A DNA stretch of 64,000 nucleotides from Streptococcus oralis (GCF_016127915.1 NZ_CP066059.1:1632001-1696000); one strand, 5' to 3'; shown: positions 20,289 through 30,495, counted from the first letter of the stretch. Numbers and translations are program-made. The notes: generated by a model from the letters alone, not told the origin.

Positions 20289-21076
20289 CAGTAAATCGAG
20301 CCATTTATCAACATTTTTCCCAAGATGATATTCCTTTTATTGATAAGGGATTAGAGTGGATCAAGCGGGTAGAAGATACATATGCACCGGTGCTTACTCC
20401 ATTTATCAATCCCCATCAGGAACAGATCTTGAGGGTGCTAGCTGGGACATATGGACTGGGTTGCCAAAGTAGTGGTGATTTTCTTCCGACAGAGTCGGTT
20501 CGAGTTCTTCTCTATCCAGATTACTTTGAACCAGAGATATCAGACTTTGAAATGGCTTTGTTGGAAATTTGCTATCCGAGTAAGTTTGAACAACTGAGTC
20601 ATGGAAAAATATTGGGAACAATCATCAACCAACTAGGAATTGACCGTAAATTATTTGGTGATATCTTGGTAGATGAAAAGAGAGCACAGATTTTTGTCAA
20701 TCGCGATTTCATTCCTCTTTTTCAGGATGGAATAAGAAAGATTGGCAGACTTCCTGTATCGCTGGAGGAACGTCCTTTTACCGATAGGATTTTGTCTAAA
20801 ATTGATTATAGAGAACGAGAAATTTTAGTTTCGAGTTTTCGATTGGATGCCCTCTTATCAAGTGCCTTGAAATTATCTAGAAACCAAGCTAGTCAACTGA
20901 TAGAGAAAAAATCTGTCCAGGTAAACTATCATCTGGTTGAAAAAAGTGATTACCAGGTTGCAGTTGGAGATTTGATCAGTGTGAGAAAGTTTGGTCGTTT
21001 GAAAGTTGTCAAAGACAATGGTCAGACAAAAAGAGACAAGATAAAACTAAGCATTCAATTATTATTAAGTAAGTGA
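20285..21076 (+). CDS. ylmH: YlmH family S4-domain RNA-binding protein
   Basis: This 263-residue protein has an N-terminal YlmH domain and a C-terminal S4 RNA-binding domain (FRLDALLSSALKLSRNQASQ through VGDLISVRKFGRLKV). I chose ATG 20285 (MTVNRAIYQHFSQDD), which overlaps the ylmG stop. An upstream in-frame start at 20222 lies inside ylmG. Bacillus relatives act on stalled large ribosomal subunits (family knowledge). Confidence 0.92.
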   Translation: MTVNRAIYQHFSQDDIPFIDKGLEWIKRVEDTYAPVLTPFINPHQEQILRVLAGTYGLGCQSSGDFLPTESVRVLLYPDYFEPEISDFEMALLEICYPSKFEQLSHGKILGTIINQLGIDRKLFGDILVDEKRAQIFVNRDFIPLFQDGIRKIGRLPVSLEERPFTDRILSKIDYREREILVSSFRLDALLSSALKLSRNQASQLIEKKSVQVNYHLVEKSDYQVAVGDLISVRKFGRLKVVKDNGQTKRDKIKLSIQLLLSK

Positions 21077-21084
21077 GGAAAAGT

Positions 21085-21879
21085 ATGCCAATTACATCGT
21101 TAGAAATTAAAGATAAAACCTTTGGTACAAGATTTAGAGGTTTTGACCCAGAAGAAGTAGATGAGTTTCTTGATATCGTTGTTCGTGATTATGAAGACTT
21201 GGTGCGTAGCAATCACGACAAAGAAACGCACATCAAGAACTTGGAAGAGCGTTTGTCTTACTTTGATGAAATGAAGGATTCCTTGAGCCAATCAGTTTTG
21301 ATTGCCCAGGATACTGCTGAGCGTGTCAAACAAGCTGCTCAAGAACGTTCAAACAATATTATTCAACAAGCTGAACAAGACGCTCAGCGTTTGCTCGAAG
21401 AAGCGAAATACAAGGCAAACGAAATTCTTCGTCAGGCAACAGATAATGCTAAGAAAGTTGCCGTTGAGACTGAAGAATTGAAGAACAAGAGTCGTGTATT
21501 CCATCAACGCCTCAAGTCTACGATTGAAAGTCAATTGGCTATTGTCGAGTCATCTGATTGGGAAGATATTCTTCGCCCAACAGCTACTTACCTTCAAACA
21601 AGTGATGAAGCCTTTAAAGAGGTGGTTGGTGAAGTTCTTGGTGAATCAGTATCTTTACAATCAGAGGAAGAGCCTATTGATATGACTCGTCAATTCACAC
21701 CAGAAGAGGTTGCTGAATTGCAAGCTCGTATCGAGGCTGGCAATAAAGAATTAGCTGAGTTTGAGGCTCAACAAAATCAACAGACAGAAGAAATTGACCA
21801 GCATGAAAAGTCAGTTGAAGTAGAAGCTACTGCGGCAACTGAGGACGATGCAAACAAAGAATCTGTTCTTATCCTATAA
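21085..21879 (+). CDS. divIVA: Cell division/growth-site protein DivIVA
   Basis: This 264-residue coiled-coil protein marks curved membrane at septum and poles. The N-terminal lipid-binding domain shows SLEIKDKTFGTRFRGFDPEEV, and two coiled-coil stretches cover about 35-65 and 75-160. The tail is acidic and Gln/Glu-rich. ATG 21085 has GAGG 6 nt upstream. The in-frame GTG at 21073 overlaps the end of ylmH and would cover that site. It ends the ftsA-divIVA cluster. Confidence 0.95.
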   Translation: MPITSLEIKDKTFGTRFRGFDPEEVDEFLDIVVRDYEDLVRSNHDKETHIKNLEERLSYFDEMKDSLSQSVLIAQDTAERVKQAAQERSNNIIQQAEQDAQRLLEEAKYKANEILRQATDNAKKVAVETEELKNKSRVFHQRLKSTIESQLAIVESSDWEDILRPTATYLQTSDEAFKEVVGEVLGESVSLQSEEEPIDMTRQFTPEEVAELQARIEAGNKELAEFEAQQNQQTEEIDQHEKSVEVEATAATEDDANKESVLIL

Positions 21880-21892
21880 AAAATGTGAGAAC

Positions 21893-22110
21893 AAGATCGA
21901 ACTAACTATATTTTCAGCGAGTGGGAGATGGTGAGAGTCCTGCAATCCCTAGTGGTTAGATTATCCTCTCAACAAAAATCTAGTCTGAAAGCAGTAAGAC
22001 TGGACGTCCCCCACGTTACGGGAAAAGAGGAAAAGAGACCCTGTCTTTTTTCGAACAAAGGTGGTACCACGATTTTCGTCCTTTTTGCGAATCGTGGTTT
22101 TTATTTTGTC
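21893..22110 (+). promoter_or_regulatory. T-box leader of ileS
   Basis: This 5' leader has the T-box core AGGTGGTACCACG (22059-22071) and a terminator helix CCACGATTTTCG / CGAATCGTGG followed by T5. AGAGTCCTGC in the stem I region resembles the AGUA/AG bulge. Uncharged tRNA-Ile would favour the antiterminator and read-through into ileS. The specifier codon is probably the ATC in the AAAATCTAG stretch near 21977, but I could not fold stem I reliably. Confidence 0.88.
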
Positions 22111-22132
22111 ATTTTAAATTAAAGGAGTAACA

Positions 22133-24925
22133 ATGAAACTTAAAGAAACCCTCAATCTAGGGAAAACAGACTTTCCTATGCGTGCTGGTCTTCCAACTAA
22201 AGAACCAGTTTGGCAAAAAGAATGGGAAGAAGCAAAACTTTACCAACGTCGTCAAGAATTGAACCAAGGAAAACCGCATTTCACTTTGCATGATGGACCT
22301 CCGTATGCAAACGGAAATATCCACGTTGGACATGCCATGAACAAGATTTCTAAAGATATTATTGTTCGTTCGAAATCTATGTCAGGGTTTTACGCCCCTT
22401 ACATCCCAGGTTGGGATACACATGGTCTGCCAATCGAGCAAGTCTTGGCAAAACAAGGTGTTAAACGCAAAGAAATGGACTTGGTTGAGTACTTGAAACT
22501 TTGCCGCGAGTACGCTCTTTCTCAAGTAGATAAACAACGTGAAGACTTTAAACGATTGGGTGTTTCTGGTGACTGGGAAAATCCTTATGTGACTTTGACT
22601 CCGGACTATGAAGCGGCTCAGATCCGTGTCTTCGGAGAAATGGCTAAGAAAGGCTACATCTACCGTGGTGCCAAGCCAGTTTACTGGTCTTGGTCATCTG
22701 AATCAGCTCTTGCTGAAGCGGAAATTGAATACCATGACTTGCTTTCAACTTCCCTTTACTATGCTAACCGCGTCAAAGACGGAAAAGGTGTCCTAGATAC
22801 AGACACTTACATCGTAGTTTGGACAACTACTCCATTTACTATCACAGCTTCTCGTGGTTTGACAGTTGGAGCTGATATTGACTATGTATTGGTACAACCA
22901 GCTGGTGAATCTCGTAAGTTTGTAGTTGCTTCAGAATTGTTGAATAGCTTGTCTGAGAAATTTAGTTGGGCGGATGTTCAAGTCTTGGCGACCTACCGTG
23001 GTCAAGAATTGAACCACATTGTGACAGTCCACCCATGGGATACAGCTGTAGATGAGTTGGTGATCCTTGGTGACCACGTTACGACTGACTCTGGTACAGG
23101 TATCGTCCATACAGCCCCTGGTTTTGGTGAGGACGACTACAATGTCGGTGTTGCCAACGGCCTTGAAGTTGCTGTAACAGTTAACGAACGCGGTATTATG
23201 ATGGAAAATGCTGGCTCTGACTTTGAAGGTCAATTCTATGACAAAGTTGTACCAACTGTTATCGAAAAACTGGGTGATTTGCTCCTTGCTCAAGAAGAAA
23301 TTTCTCACTCATACCCATTTGACTGGCGTACCAAGAAACCAATCATCTGGCGTGCTGTTCCACAGTGGTTTGCCTCTGTATCTAAATTCCGTCAAGAAAT
23401 CTTGGATGAAATTGAAAAAGTGAAGTTCCACTCAGAATGGGGAAAAGTTCGTCTTTACAATATGATTCGTGACCGTGGTGACTGGGTTATCTCTCGTCAA
23501 CGTGCTTGGGGTGTTCCACTTCCAATCTTCTACGCAGAAGATGGTACAGCTATCATGACTGCTGAAACGATTGAACACGTGGCTCAACTCTTTGAGGAAC
23601 ACGGTTCTATCGTCTGGTGGGAACGTGAGGCCAAAGACCTCTTGCCAGAAGGCTTTAGCCATCCAGGTTCACCAAATGGAGAATTCAAAAAAGAAACAGA
23701 CATTATGGACGTATGGTTTGACTCAGGTTCATCATGGAATGGAGTGGTGGTAAATCGTCCAGAACTCAAATATCCAGCAGACCTCTACCTTGAGGGTTCT
23801 GACCAATACCGTGGTTGGTTCAACTCTTCACTCATCACATCTGTTGCCAACCATGGCGTAGCGCCATACAAACAAATTTTATCACAAGGATTTGCCCTTG
23901 ATGGTAAAGGTGAGAAGATGTCTAAATCTCTTGGAAATACCATCGCTCCAAGTGATGTTGAAAAACAATTTGGTGCGGAAATCTTGCGTCTCTGGGTAAC
24001 AAGTGTGGACTCAAGCAACGACGTGCGTATCTCTATGGATATCTTGAGCCAAGTCTCTGAAACTTACCGTAAGATCCGTAACACTCTTCGTTTCTTGATT
24101 GCCAATACATCTGACTTTAACCCAGCTCAAGATGCAGTAGCTTACGATGAGCTTCGTTCTGTTGACAAGTACATGACCATTCGCTTTAACCAGCTTGTGA
24201 AAACGATTCGTGATGCCTATGCCAACTTTGAATTCTTGACAATCTACAAGGCCTTGGTGAACTTTATCAACGTTGACTTGTCAGCCTTCTACCTTGATTT
24301 TGCTAAAGACGTTGTCTACATTGAAGGTGCCAAATCACTCGAACGCCGTCAAATGCAGACAGTCTTCTATGACATTCTTGTCAAAATCACCAAACTCTTG
24401 ACACCAATCCTTCCTCACACTGCAGAAGAAATCTGGTCATATCTTGAGTTTGAAGCTGAAGACTTCGTTCAATTGTCTGAATTACCAGAGGCTCAAACTT
24501 TTGCCAACCAAGAAGAAATCTTGGATACATGGGCAGCCTTCATGGACTTCCGTGGACAAGCCCAAAAAGCCTTGGAAGAAGCTCGTAATGCCAAAGTAAT
24601 CGGTAAATCACTCGAAGCCCACTTGACAGTTTATCCAAATGAAGTGGTGAAAACTCTTCTTGGAGCAGTGGATAGCAATGTAGCTCAACTTTTGATCGTG
24701 TCAGAATTGACCATCGCAGAAGGACCAGCTCCAGAAGGCGCAGTTAGCTTTGAGGATGTTGCCTTTACAGTTGAACGCGCTGCAGGTGAAGTTTGTGACC
24801 GTTGCCGTCGTATCGACCCAACAACAGCAGAACGCAGCTACCATGCAGTCATCTGTGACCACTGTGCAAGCATCGTAGAAGAAAACTTTGCGGCTGCAGT
24901 TGCAGAAGGATTTGAAGCGAAATAA
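22133..24925 (+). CDS. ileS: Isoleucyl-tRNA synthetase
   Basis: This class I synthetase has 930 residues. The HIGH motif appears as [10 protein letters not shown] (about residue 60), the editing CP1 domain includes [14 protein letters not shown], and the KMSKS loop is [10 protein letters not shown] (about residue 600). The tRNA anticodon-binding domain follows. The C-terminal zinc site is CDRCRRI and CDHCASI. AAAGGAG precedes the ATG. The T-box leader upstream sets expression by tRNA-Ile charging. A bacterial-type IleS is typically mupirocin-sensitive (family knowledge). Confidence 0.97.
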   Translation: MKLKETLNLGKTDFPMRAGLPTKEPVWQKEWEEAKLYQRRQELNQGKPHFTLHDGPPYANGNIHVGHAMNKISKDIIVRSKSMSGFYAPYIPGWDTHGLPIEQVLAKQGVKRKEMDLVEYLKLCREYALSQVDKQREDFKRLGVSGDWENPYVTLTPDYEAAQIRVFGEMAKKGYIYRGAKPVYWSWSSESALAEAEIEYHDLLSTSLYYANRVKDGKGVLDTDTYIVVWTTTPFTITASRGLTVGADIDYVLVQPAGESRKFVVASELLNSLSEKFSWADVQVLATYRGQELNHIVTVHPWDTAVDELVILGDHVTTDSGTGIVHTAPGFGEDDYNVGVANGLEVAVTVNERGIMMENAGSDFEGQFYDKVVPTVIEKLGDLLLAQEEISHSYPFDWRTKKPIIWRAVPQWFASVSKFRQEILDEIEKVKFHSEWGKVRLYNMIRDRGDWVISRQRAWGVPLPIFYAEDGTAIMTAETIEHVAQLFEEHGSIVWWEREAKDLLPEGFSHPGSPNGEFKKETDIMDVWFDSGSSWNGVVVNRPELKYPADLYLEGSDQYRGWFNSSLITSVANHGVAPYKQILSQGFALDGKGEKMSKSLGNTIAPSDVEKQFGAEILRLWVTSVDSSNDVRISMDILSQVSETYRKIRNTLRFLIANTSDFNPAQDAVAYDELRSVDKYMTIRFNQLVKTIRDAYANFEFLTIYKALVNFINVDLSAFYLDFAKDVVYIEGAKSLERRQMQTVFYDILVKITKLLTPILPHTAEEIWSYLEFEAEDFVQLSELPEAQTFANQEEILDTWAAFMDFRGQAQKALEEARNAKVIGKSLEAHLTVYPNEVVKTLLGAVDSNVAQLLIVSELTIAEGPAPEGAVSFEDVAFTVERAAGEVCDRCRRIDPTTAERSYHAVICDHCASIVEENFAAAVAEGFEAK

Positions 24926-24960
24926 TCAGAAAGAGACTGAGAAAGGTCGTTAAAATCAAA

Positions 24961-25013
24961 AAAACGCATAATATCAAGAGTTCAAGTGCTTTGATATTAT
25001 GCGTTTTATCATG
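24961..25013. terminator. Bidirectional terminator after ileS
   Basis: AAAACGCATAATATCAA (24961-24977) pairs perfectly over 17 bp with 24991-25007, with a 13-nt loop and T's on one side, A's on the other. The rest of the 24926-25252 gap is AT-rich with only a possible TAGAAT -10 near 25217. Confidence 0.85.
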
Positions 25014-25252
25014 GGAAAATTTACTAGTCCATTTCTTCAAATGAAGTTCTTCCTGGCCTATCCGTGTAGATAATTAACATAATCAACTATTCAGTTTTCT
25101 CATAATTTTATATTTCTACTAATTATAAAGAGACTATAGAACTTAAAATTATTTTTTGAAAATCAATATTTATTATAAAATTTTATAAGATTGTTTAATT
25201 TTTAGATAAATTATGATAGAATAATACATATAAAAATTTTAAGGAGATTATT

Positions 25253-25633
25253 ATGAAAACAAATACACTTGCTCGTGTTAACGCTATTTTTGGTCTTATT
25301 TCAGGAATTGTATTGCTTTTAGCGCCAGTCATCATGTTTATCATGGCTATTGGAGCTGCTGCGGCAACTGAAGACGCAGATGTAACGGTTGGGACATTGA
25401 CAGGGCTCTCAATTATTTTGTCATTGGTTAAAATTGCTGTTTTAGTGTTGGGAATTGTGGCTATTGTTTATTATAAAGATGATGAACGTGTTACGAATGC
25501 ACCTTCTGTCTTGCTCATTGTAGGTGGTGCGGTCGGCTTGATTCCATTTTTGGGATGGGTAGGTGGAATTCTAACCATTATTGGTGGTTCACTTTACATT
25601 GGAACATTGAAAAAATTTGTAATTGAAGAGTAG
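25253..25633 (+). CDS. DUF4064-like small membrane protein
   Basis: This 126-residue protein has three to four hydrophobic segments, beginning with AIFGLISGIVLLLAPVIMFIMAIG and ending with a Gly-rich GGAVGLIPFLGWVGGILTIIGG segment. The pattern fits DUF4064-type proteins of unknown function. AAGGAG precedes the ATG by 7 nt. It is a single gene between two terminators. No role is inferred. Confidence 0.75.
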   Translation: MKTNTLARVNAIFGLISGIVLLLAPVIMFIMAIGAAAATEDADVTVGTLTGLSIILSLVKIAVLVLGIVAIVYYKDDERVTNAPSVLLIVGGAVGLIPFLGWVGGILTIIGGSLYIGTLKKFVIEE

Positions 25634-25700
25634 TAGTTTTCCAATTATTTGGACGAGACTATTTTCATCCTCTATCAAGAACAATTATGATAGTACGATA

Positions 25701-25730
25701 AAGAGAAGACTGCTAAGCTCTTCTCTTTTT
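25701..25730 (+). terminator. Terminator after the DUF4064-like gene
   Basis: AAGAGAAGA and TCTTCTCTT form a 9-bp stem around CTGCTAAGC, followed by T's. Confidence 0.75.
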
Positions 25731-25822
25731 AGTTGATTTTAACTAGCTTTTTTGTGAAAAATTGTGTAAAATAGAATAGATAAACGAGGGACACCTCGAA
25801 AAATAAAAGGAGAATCCATCTA

Positions 25823-26515
25823 ATGGTAAAATTGGTTTTTGCTCGCCACGGTGAGTCTGAATGGAACAAAGCTAACCTTTTCACTGGTTGGGCTGATGTT
25901 GATTTGTCTGATAAAGGAACACAACAAGCGATTGACGCTGGTAAATTGATCAAAGAAGCTGGTATCGAATTTGACCAAGCTTACACTTCAGTATTGAAAC
26001 GTGCAATCAAAACAACAAACTTGGCTCTTGAAGCTGCTGACCAACTCTGGGTTCCAGTTGAAAAATCATGGCGCTTGAACGAACGTCACTATGGTGGTTT
26101 GACTGGTAAAAACAAAGCTGAAGCTGCTGAACAATTTGGTGATGAGCAAGTTCACATCTGGCGTCGTTCATACGATGTATTGCCTCCTGCAATGCCTCAT
26201 GATGACGAATACTCAGCTCACACTGACCGTCGTTACGCTTCACTTGACGATTCAGTCATTCCAGATGCTGAAAACTTGAAAGTGACTTTGGAACGTGCCC
26301 TTCCATTCTGGGAAGATAAAATCGCTCCAGCGCTTAAAGATGGTAAAAACGTATTCGTAGGAGCTCACGGTAACTCAATCCGTGCCCTTGTAAAACACAT
26401 CAAACACTTGTCAGATGATGAAATCATGGGTGTAGAAATCCCTAACTTCCCACCATTGGTATTCGAATTCGATGAAAAATTGAACGTCGTAAAAGAATAC
26501 TACCTTGGAAAATAA
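25823..26515 (+). CDS. gpmA: 2,3-bisphosphoglycerate-dependent phosphoglycerate mutase
   Basis: This glycolytic enzyme interconverts 3- and 2-phosphoglycerate. It has 230 residues with the phosphohistidine motif [10 protein letters not shown] (His about 10), [21 protein letters not shown] and the second catalytic His in [18 protein letters not shown] is the ribosome-binding site. Strong codon bias is visible (GCT, GAA, AAA), as expected for a highly expressed gene. It is followed by a perfect-stem terminator. Confidence 0.97.
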   Translation: MVKLVFARHGESEWNKANLFTGWADVDLSDKGTQQAIDAGKLIKEAGIEFDQAYTSVLKRAIKTTNLALEAADQLWVPVEKSWRLNERHYGGLTGKNKAEAAEQFGDEQVHIWRRSYDVLPPAMPHDDEYSAHTDRRYASLDDSVIPDAENLKVTLERALPFWEDKIAPALKDGKNVFVGAHGNSIRALVKHIKHLSDDEIMGVEIPNFPPLVFEFDEKLNVVKEYYLGK

Positions 26516-26529
26516 TCTATAAACAGAAG

Positions 26530-26553
26530 GCCTAGGAATTCCTAGGCTTTTTT
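26530..26553 (+). terminator. Terminator after gpmA
   Basis: GCCTAGG, AATT, CCTAGGC followed by T6. Confidence 0.9.
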
Positions 26554-26649
26554 GTATTTGCTTCTAGTTTCCAATTAGTTGGAAAAGCGTTATAAATGAT
26601 AGTAAAGAGTGACTTAATTGTAAGAAAGAGAGAAAGACGATGGCTTACA

Positions 26650-26689
26650 GGCTCTTTGTCAACTGTAGTGGGTTGATGAAAAGGGCTAG
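26650..26689 (+). mobile_element. Solo end of an ISL3-family (IS1167-like) element
   Basis: GGCTCTTTGTCAACTGTAGT and the next 18 bases match the end of the IS at 32042 with one base change (GTGGGTTGATGAAAAG against GTGGTTTGATGAAAAG). Only this terminal stretch is present; no transposase of this type follows. Confidence 0.75.
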
Positions 26690-26732
26690 TAAGGTGAAAC
26701 GATCTAATCGAGTGGTTATTCTAGGGTAATTA

Positions 26733-27089
26733 AAAACGATTTATCGTGCTGAAAATTTAGAAATGGCAGTACAAGCTTTAGAGGACTTTATCGCTGAATG
26801 GAAGCCAAAGTATAGGTAAGTCATGGAAAGTCTGGAGAATACGGATAATCTTTTAACTTTTTTCCAGTTTTCCTACCAAATTTGGCACAGCATTTATTCG
26901 ACAAACCTCATTGAGTCTCTCAACAAAGAAATTAAATGTCAAACGAAAAAGAAGGTTCTTTTTCCTAACGAAGAAGCCCTGGACCGTTACTTAGTTACTT
27001 TGTTTGAAGATTATAATTTCAAGCAAAGTCAACGAATCCATAAAGGGTTTGGTCAATGTTCTGACACACTTGAAAGCTTATTTGATTAG
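26733..27089 (+). pseudogene. IS256-family transposase, C-terminal remnant
   Basis: The frame from 26733 reads TIYRAENLEMAVQAL, then DFIAEWKPKYR, a TAA stop at 26817, then VMESLENTDNLL. The following 88 codons carry the mutator-type DDE tail with YSTNLIESLNKEIK, where the Glu is the usual third catalytic residue, and end in GFGQCSDTLESLFD. The N-terminal two thirds and both other acidic residues are missing. It abuts the solo ISL3-type end, so the IS elements were nested or rearranged here. It has no activity. Confidence 0.82.
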
Positions 27090-27193
27090 CACTCCATAAC
27101 TCTACTTGAGTGTTTACACATAATTATTGACAGTATCTAAAGCGTTTTTAGTGTAATTCGTATATAGTTGTTGACAAAACATTTTAACAGTAA

Positions 27194-27226
27194 AAGAGTG
27201 CAACTTTATTTGTTCACTCTTTTTTT
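27194..27226 (+). terminator. Probable terminator downstream of the IS256 remnant
   Basis: AGAGTGCAAC and GTTCACTCT form a bulged stem followed by T7. Confidence 0.55.
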
Positions 27227-27239
27227 GCGTATAACAGAA

Positions 27240-27287
27240 AAATTTTTGATAAATAGAATAGTATTGCTACTTATTTATCAAAAATTT
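27240..27287. repeat. Perfect 16-bp inverted repeat with 16-nt spacer
   Basis: AAATTTTTGATAAATA (27240-27255) and TATTTATCAAAAATTT (27272-27287) are exact reverse complements. It lies about 130 bp after the histidine kinase stop codon on that gene's strand. No long T-run follows on either strand, so it may be a weak terminator, a protein-binding site, or an element end. The 27090-27414 gap holds no other recognised feature. Confidence 0.6.
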
Positions 27288-27414
27288 ACGATGATTAGAC
27301 GAAAGAATACTTTGCCCCAAAAATAGCATTTAGAAATATTTAGAAGATAAATAATGTGTCGCAATACTCCAAATGGTTAGTTTTCTAAGTGTAAGCTTGT
27401 TCTTAGGCAGGCTA

Positions 27415-28725
27415 TTATTCCTTTACTAAAGGTAAAGAAATGGTGACTTTTAAGCCTGGATAATTGTCCAAAAAAACAATTTCACCTTGATGTAATTTAA
27501 TAATTTGTTTGGTGATAACTGTTCCCATACCATGTGATTCATAATTAGTTGATTTTTGATTTAGCTCAGTAATTTTTTGAGCTGTAATATCTCCTTGATC
27601 CGCAATGACGATGAGCACTTTATTATCAGATAATTGATAAGTCAGATCAATCTGGTTAGAGCCGCTGTGCATAATACTATTAAGCAAGAGATTTCTAAAA
27701 GCTCTTGCTAATAAAGTTACCTCTCCTTTTACCAACACTGTCTCGGCAGGCAAATCAAAATGAAGTGTAATTGTTTCATAATTATTCAATATATCGGCAA
27801 TTACTGTTCGTAGGACAGCAACCAAATCGAGATTGGAAAATTCGGAGTGACGCTTTTGGTTATCCAATAAGTAGCTCATATTGAGATTAGAAATCATTTC
27901 TTTCATAGTTTGAATCTGATTTTCAATTTCCTCTGTCTGCTTTCCTTTGCCATATTGCTGCTCTAACTGACTGTTATAACCTGATATGAGCATAAGAGGA
28001 TTGCGTAAATCATGACTGACCCCTCTAATCCATTGCTCTTTCATCGTGTTGCTTTCTTCCAAAATATGAGATGTTTCATTGAGAGCCGTCTTAATTTCAG
28101 AGAAATTTCCCTTTTCTTTAAGAACGATATTTTGACCTTGAGATAAAGAAGTGACAGCAGTAATAATCGGCTCCATCTCCTTTTTAATACGCAACTTTGA
28201 TCGGCTCAAAAGAATAAAAATAAGTAAAAGAATAATACCCAAGAAAACAAGTCCCAAACTGAGAAAATTCCTAATAAATTGCGTATTAGCATAGAAATTA
28301 AATTTTGCTAAGGAATGCTTTTTAGGATAGCCCAAAACTAAAATTTGCTGACCACGTACATAGGAGAAAACAGGGTAATCTTCTAAATACCAACGTGAAA
28401 ATTTAACCATATCAGCATTCGTATAATGCCTTTTGAGTCCTTTAGGTAAATGATAAGATTGGACAATATTGCCATCTTGATTCAGTACCATAGCCCAAGT
28501 ATTTTGTTTATCCATTTCAATTTTGCTGCTTTTATCAAAATTGAAATTATTCTCTTGACTCGATTGAGCGATTTTAGTGTAAAGTAGTTCCGGTTTTTCC
28601 TTTCCATAGAAACTAAAATAGGCTGAGAAAACCAAACCATAAACAAAAACAAGTCCTATGATTAAAGCCAAGATTAATAGAACATACCTGGTTAATAACT
28701 TAGTAAAAAATTTAACGGTATCCAT
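27415..28725 (-). CDS. Sensor histidine kinase of a lantibiotic-type two-component system
   Basis: This 436-residue kinase has two membrane segments (about 10-35 and 152-174) flanking a roughly 115-residue extracellular sensor domain. The H box is GVSHDLRNPL, the N box is RNLLLNSIMHSG, and the C-terminal G region is SHGMGTVITKQI. It starts directly after the response regulator stop with no gap. The divergent neighbour is an ABC transporter of the LanFEG immunity type, so the kinase probably senses an antimicrobial peptide. The ligand is unknown. The domain layout fits ScnK/SalK-like sensors. Confidence 0.86.
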   Translation of the reverse strand: MDTVKFFTKLLTRYVLLILALIIGLVFVYGLVFSAYFSFYGKEKPELLYTKIAQSSQENNFNFDKSSKIEMDKQNTWAMVLNQDGNIVQSYHLPKGLKRHYTNADMVKFSRWYLEDYPVFSYVRGQQILVLGYPKKHSLAKFNFYANTQFIRNFLSLGLVFLGIILLLIFILLSRSKLRIKKEMEPIITAVTSLSQGQNIVLKEKGNFSEIKTALNETSHILEESNTMKEQWIRGVSHDLRNPLMLISGYNSQLEQQYGKGKQTEEIENQIQTMKEMISNLNMSYLLDNQKRHSEFSNLDLVAVLRTVIADILNNYETITLHFDLPAETVLVKGEVTLLARAFRNLLLNSIMHSGSNQIDLTYQLSDNKVLIVIADQGDITAQKITELNQKSTNYESHGMGTVITKQIIKLHQGEIVFLDNYPGLKVTISLPLVKE

Positions 28726-29415
28726 TTAATTCACCTTTAGTTTGTAACCCAAACCTTTAACCGTTATTAAGCTTTCTGGTTTAGAAGGATTGGCTTCAAT
28801 CTTTTGTCGAATCTTACGAATATGAGCCATTAGGGTATTATCATAGCCTTGGTATTGTAATCCCCAGACCTTTTCTAAGAGTTGGTCAAAAGTGACAATG
28901 CGATTCTTATTATCATATAAGACCTTAAGAATACTGTATTCCTTAGCTGTCAGCTGAATCTCTAGTTTTCCTTTGGTAATCAAGGCTTGGCTAAAATGCA
29001 CCTGGCAAGCAGGCAAAACAAGGGTATCTTCCTTTTCGGGATAGGCTCTTTTTAGGATGGAAAGAATACGCAACTCCAAATCTCTTGGACGGAAAGGCTT
29101 GATAATATAGTCATCTGCCCCTAACTCAAAGCCCTGATATTGTTTTTCTATATCGGAGATTGCCGACAAAAACAAAACAGGAACCATTGAAGTCTTACGG
29201 ATGCCCTTTAAAACTTCAAATCCTGATCCTTCAGGCAGCATAATGTCTAAAATAACTAAATCAAAAGATTTTTCTTCAAATTGCTCCAAAGCTTCTTTTT
29301 GTGATTGTACACTTGTTAGATTGCTAAACCCAGCAATGCTCAATGATTCTTGCACTATTTCTAAAATTTCTGGGTTATCGTCTAAAATTAAGATCTTCTT
29401 TTCTTTATAATTCAT
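28726..29415 (-). CDS. OmpR/PhoB-family response regulator
   Basis: This 229-residue regulator has an N-terminal receiver domain with acidic pair DD near residue 12, phosphoacceptor Asp in DLVILDIMLPEG (about 56), Ser/Thr switch LFLSAIS and Lys in IIKPFRPRD. The C-terminal winged helix-turn-helix shows LTAKEYSILKVLYDN and YQGYDNTLMAHIRKIRQKIE. It is transcribed away from the ABC genes. A likely target site lies at 29480-29496 between the two operons. Confidence 0.9.
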   Translation of the reverse strand: MNYKEKKILILDDNPEILEIVQESLSIAGFSNLTSVQSQKEALEQFEEKSFDLVILDIMLPEGSGFEVLKGIRKTSMVPVLFLSAISDIEKQYQGFELGADDYIIKPFRPRDLELRILSILKRAYPEKEDTLVLPACQVHFSQALITKGKLEIQLTAKEYSILKVLYDNKNRIVTFDQLLEKVWGLQYQGYDNTLMAHIRKIRQKIEANPSKPESLITVKGLGYKLKVN

Positions 29416-29479
29416 ACTATTACCTCAACAAGACTAGTATAACACATTGCTTCCTTAGTCAAGGACTTTAAAGTAAAAA

Positions 29480-29533
29480 TTAAGGAAGAATTAAGGTAAT
29501 GAACAGGTTAAAATAAAGGAGTTTCATTATAAT
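29480..29533 (+). promoter_or_regulatory. Response-regulator direct repeats and promoter of the LanFEG operon
   Basis: TTAAGG at 29480-29485 and 29491-29496 are spaced by 11 bp, the normal half-site spacing for OmpR-family dimers. They end just upstream of the expected -35 window, which has no consensus (AGGTTA). The -10 TATAAT (29528-29533) lies in the perfect 16-bp palindrome TTTCATTATAATGAAA (29522-29537). A weak -35 plus upstream repeats indicates activator dependence (inference). Confidence 0.65.
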
Positions 29534-29586
29534 GAAAATAGCGAAAGGATATAACATCACTCTAAGATTTTTAAAGGAGAAAACAA

Positions 29587-30495
29587 ATGAACAATTATAT
29601 CGTTGAAACCAACCAATTAAGTAAGGATTTTTCAGGTGAAGTAGCCGTTAATCAGCTCTCTATTCATATTAGAAAAAATGAAATTTATGGTTTTTTGGGA
29701 CCAAATGGTGCTGGTAAGAGTACTGCTATGAAAATGCTTTTAGGATTGTTGCAACCAAGCCACGGTTCCATTAAGCTCTTTGGAAAAACCTTTAATAGCA
29801 ATCAAATATCACTCCTCTCAAATGTAGGTTCCCTCATTGAAGAGCCCTCTTACTATGCTAATTTGACCGGTTATGAAAATCTTGAAATTATCCAAAAATT
29901 GCTTAAATTACCAAAAAGAAATATTGATGAAGTCTTAAAGATTGTCAAACTTTTCGATCAAAAAGACAAGCTAGTTAAAAACTATTCACTAGGCATGAAA
30001 CAACGTTTAGGAATTGCGTTAGCTATTGTTAAATTTCCTAAATTACTGATTTTGGATGAGCCAACTAATGGTTTAGACCCTGCTGGTATTCAAGAAATTC
30101 GTGAGCTTATCAAATCTTTACCACAAAAATACGATATGACTATCATCGTTTCTAGCCATATTCTTTCAGAAATTGAACAGATGGCTACAACTGTTGGTAT
30201 TATCAATCATGGTCAATTACTTTTTGAAGGCCACCTATCTGACCTTGAAGAAGATGAAAAATATCTGTTTGAGACCAGTGATGATGTAACTGCTAAAAGA
30301 ATACTAATGTTCAATGGTTTTAATTTGGATGATGACCCAAAATTGATTATCAACGATAACAATAAAGTTAATATAGCCACTGCTATTCGACTCTTAGTTG
30401 AAAATGATGTTGATATTTATCAAGTTCGTATGATTCGTCGATCGCTGGAAGATGTTTTCCTTGATATGACAGGACGGGAAGGAAGTGTTTTGTAA
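29587..30495 (+). CDS. Lantibiotic-immunity-type ABC transporter ATPase (LanF-like)
   Basis: This 302-residue ATPase has Walker A GPNGAGKST (about residues 38-46), a Q loop in EEPSYYANLTG, signature YSLGMKQRLGIA, Walker B LLILDEPTNGLDP and switch His in SSHILSE. The sequence style (GLLQPSHGSIKLFGKTF) is that of LanF/BcrA proteins. It starts behind AAAGGAG and overlaps the first permease by one base. It should power export or expulsion of a membrane-active peptide. No lantibiotic structural or modification gene is present nearby. Confidence 0.88.
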   Translation: MNNYIVETNQLSKDFSGEVAVNQLSIHIRKNEIYGFLGPNGAGKSTAMKMLLGLLQPSHGSIKLFGKTFNSNQISLLSNVGSLIEEPSYYANLTGYENLEIIQKLLKLPKRNIDEVLKIVKLFDQKDKLVKNYSLGMKQRLGIALAIVKFPKLLILDEPTNGLDPAGIQEIRELIKSLPQKYDMTIIVSSHILSEIEQMATTVGIINHGQLLFEGHLSDLEEDEKYLFETSDDVTAKRILMFNGFNLDDDPKLIINDNNKVNIATAIRLLVENDVDIYQVRMIRRSLEDVFLDMTGREGSVL

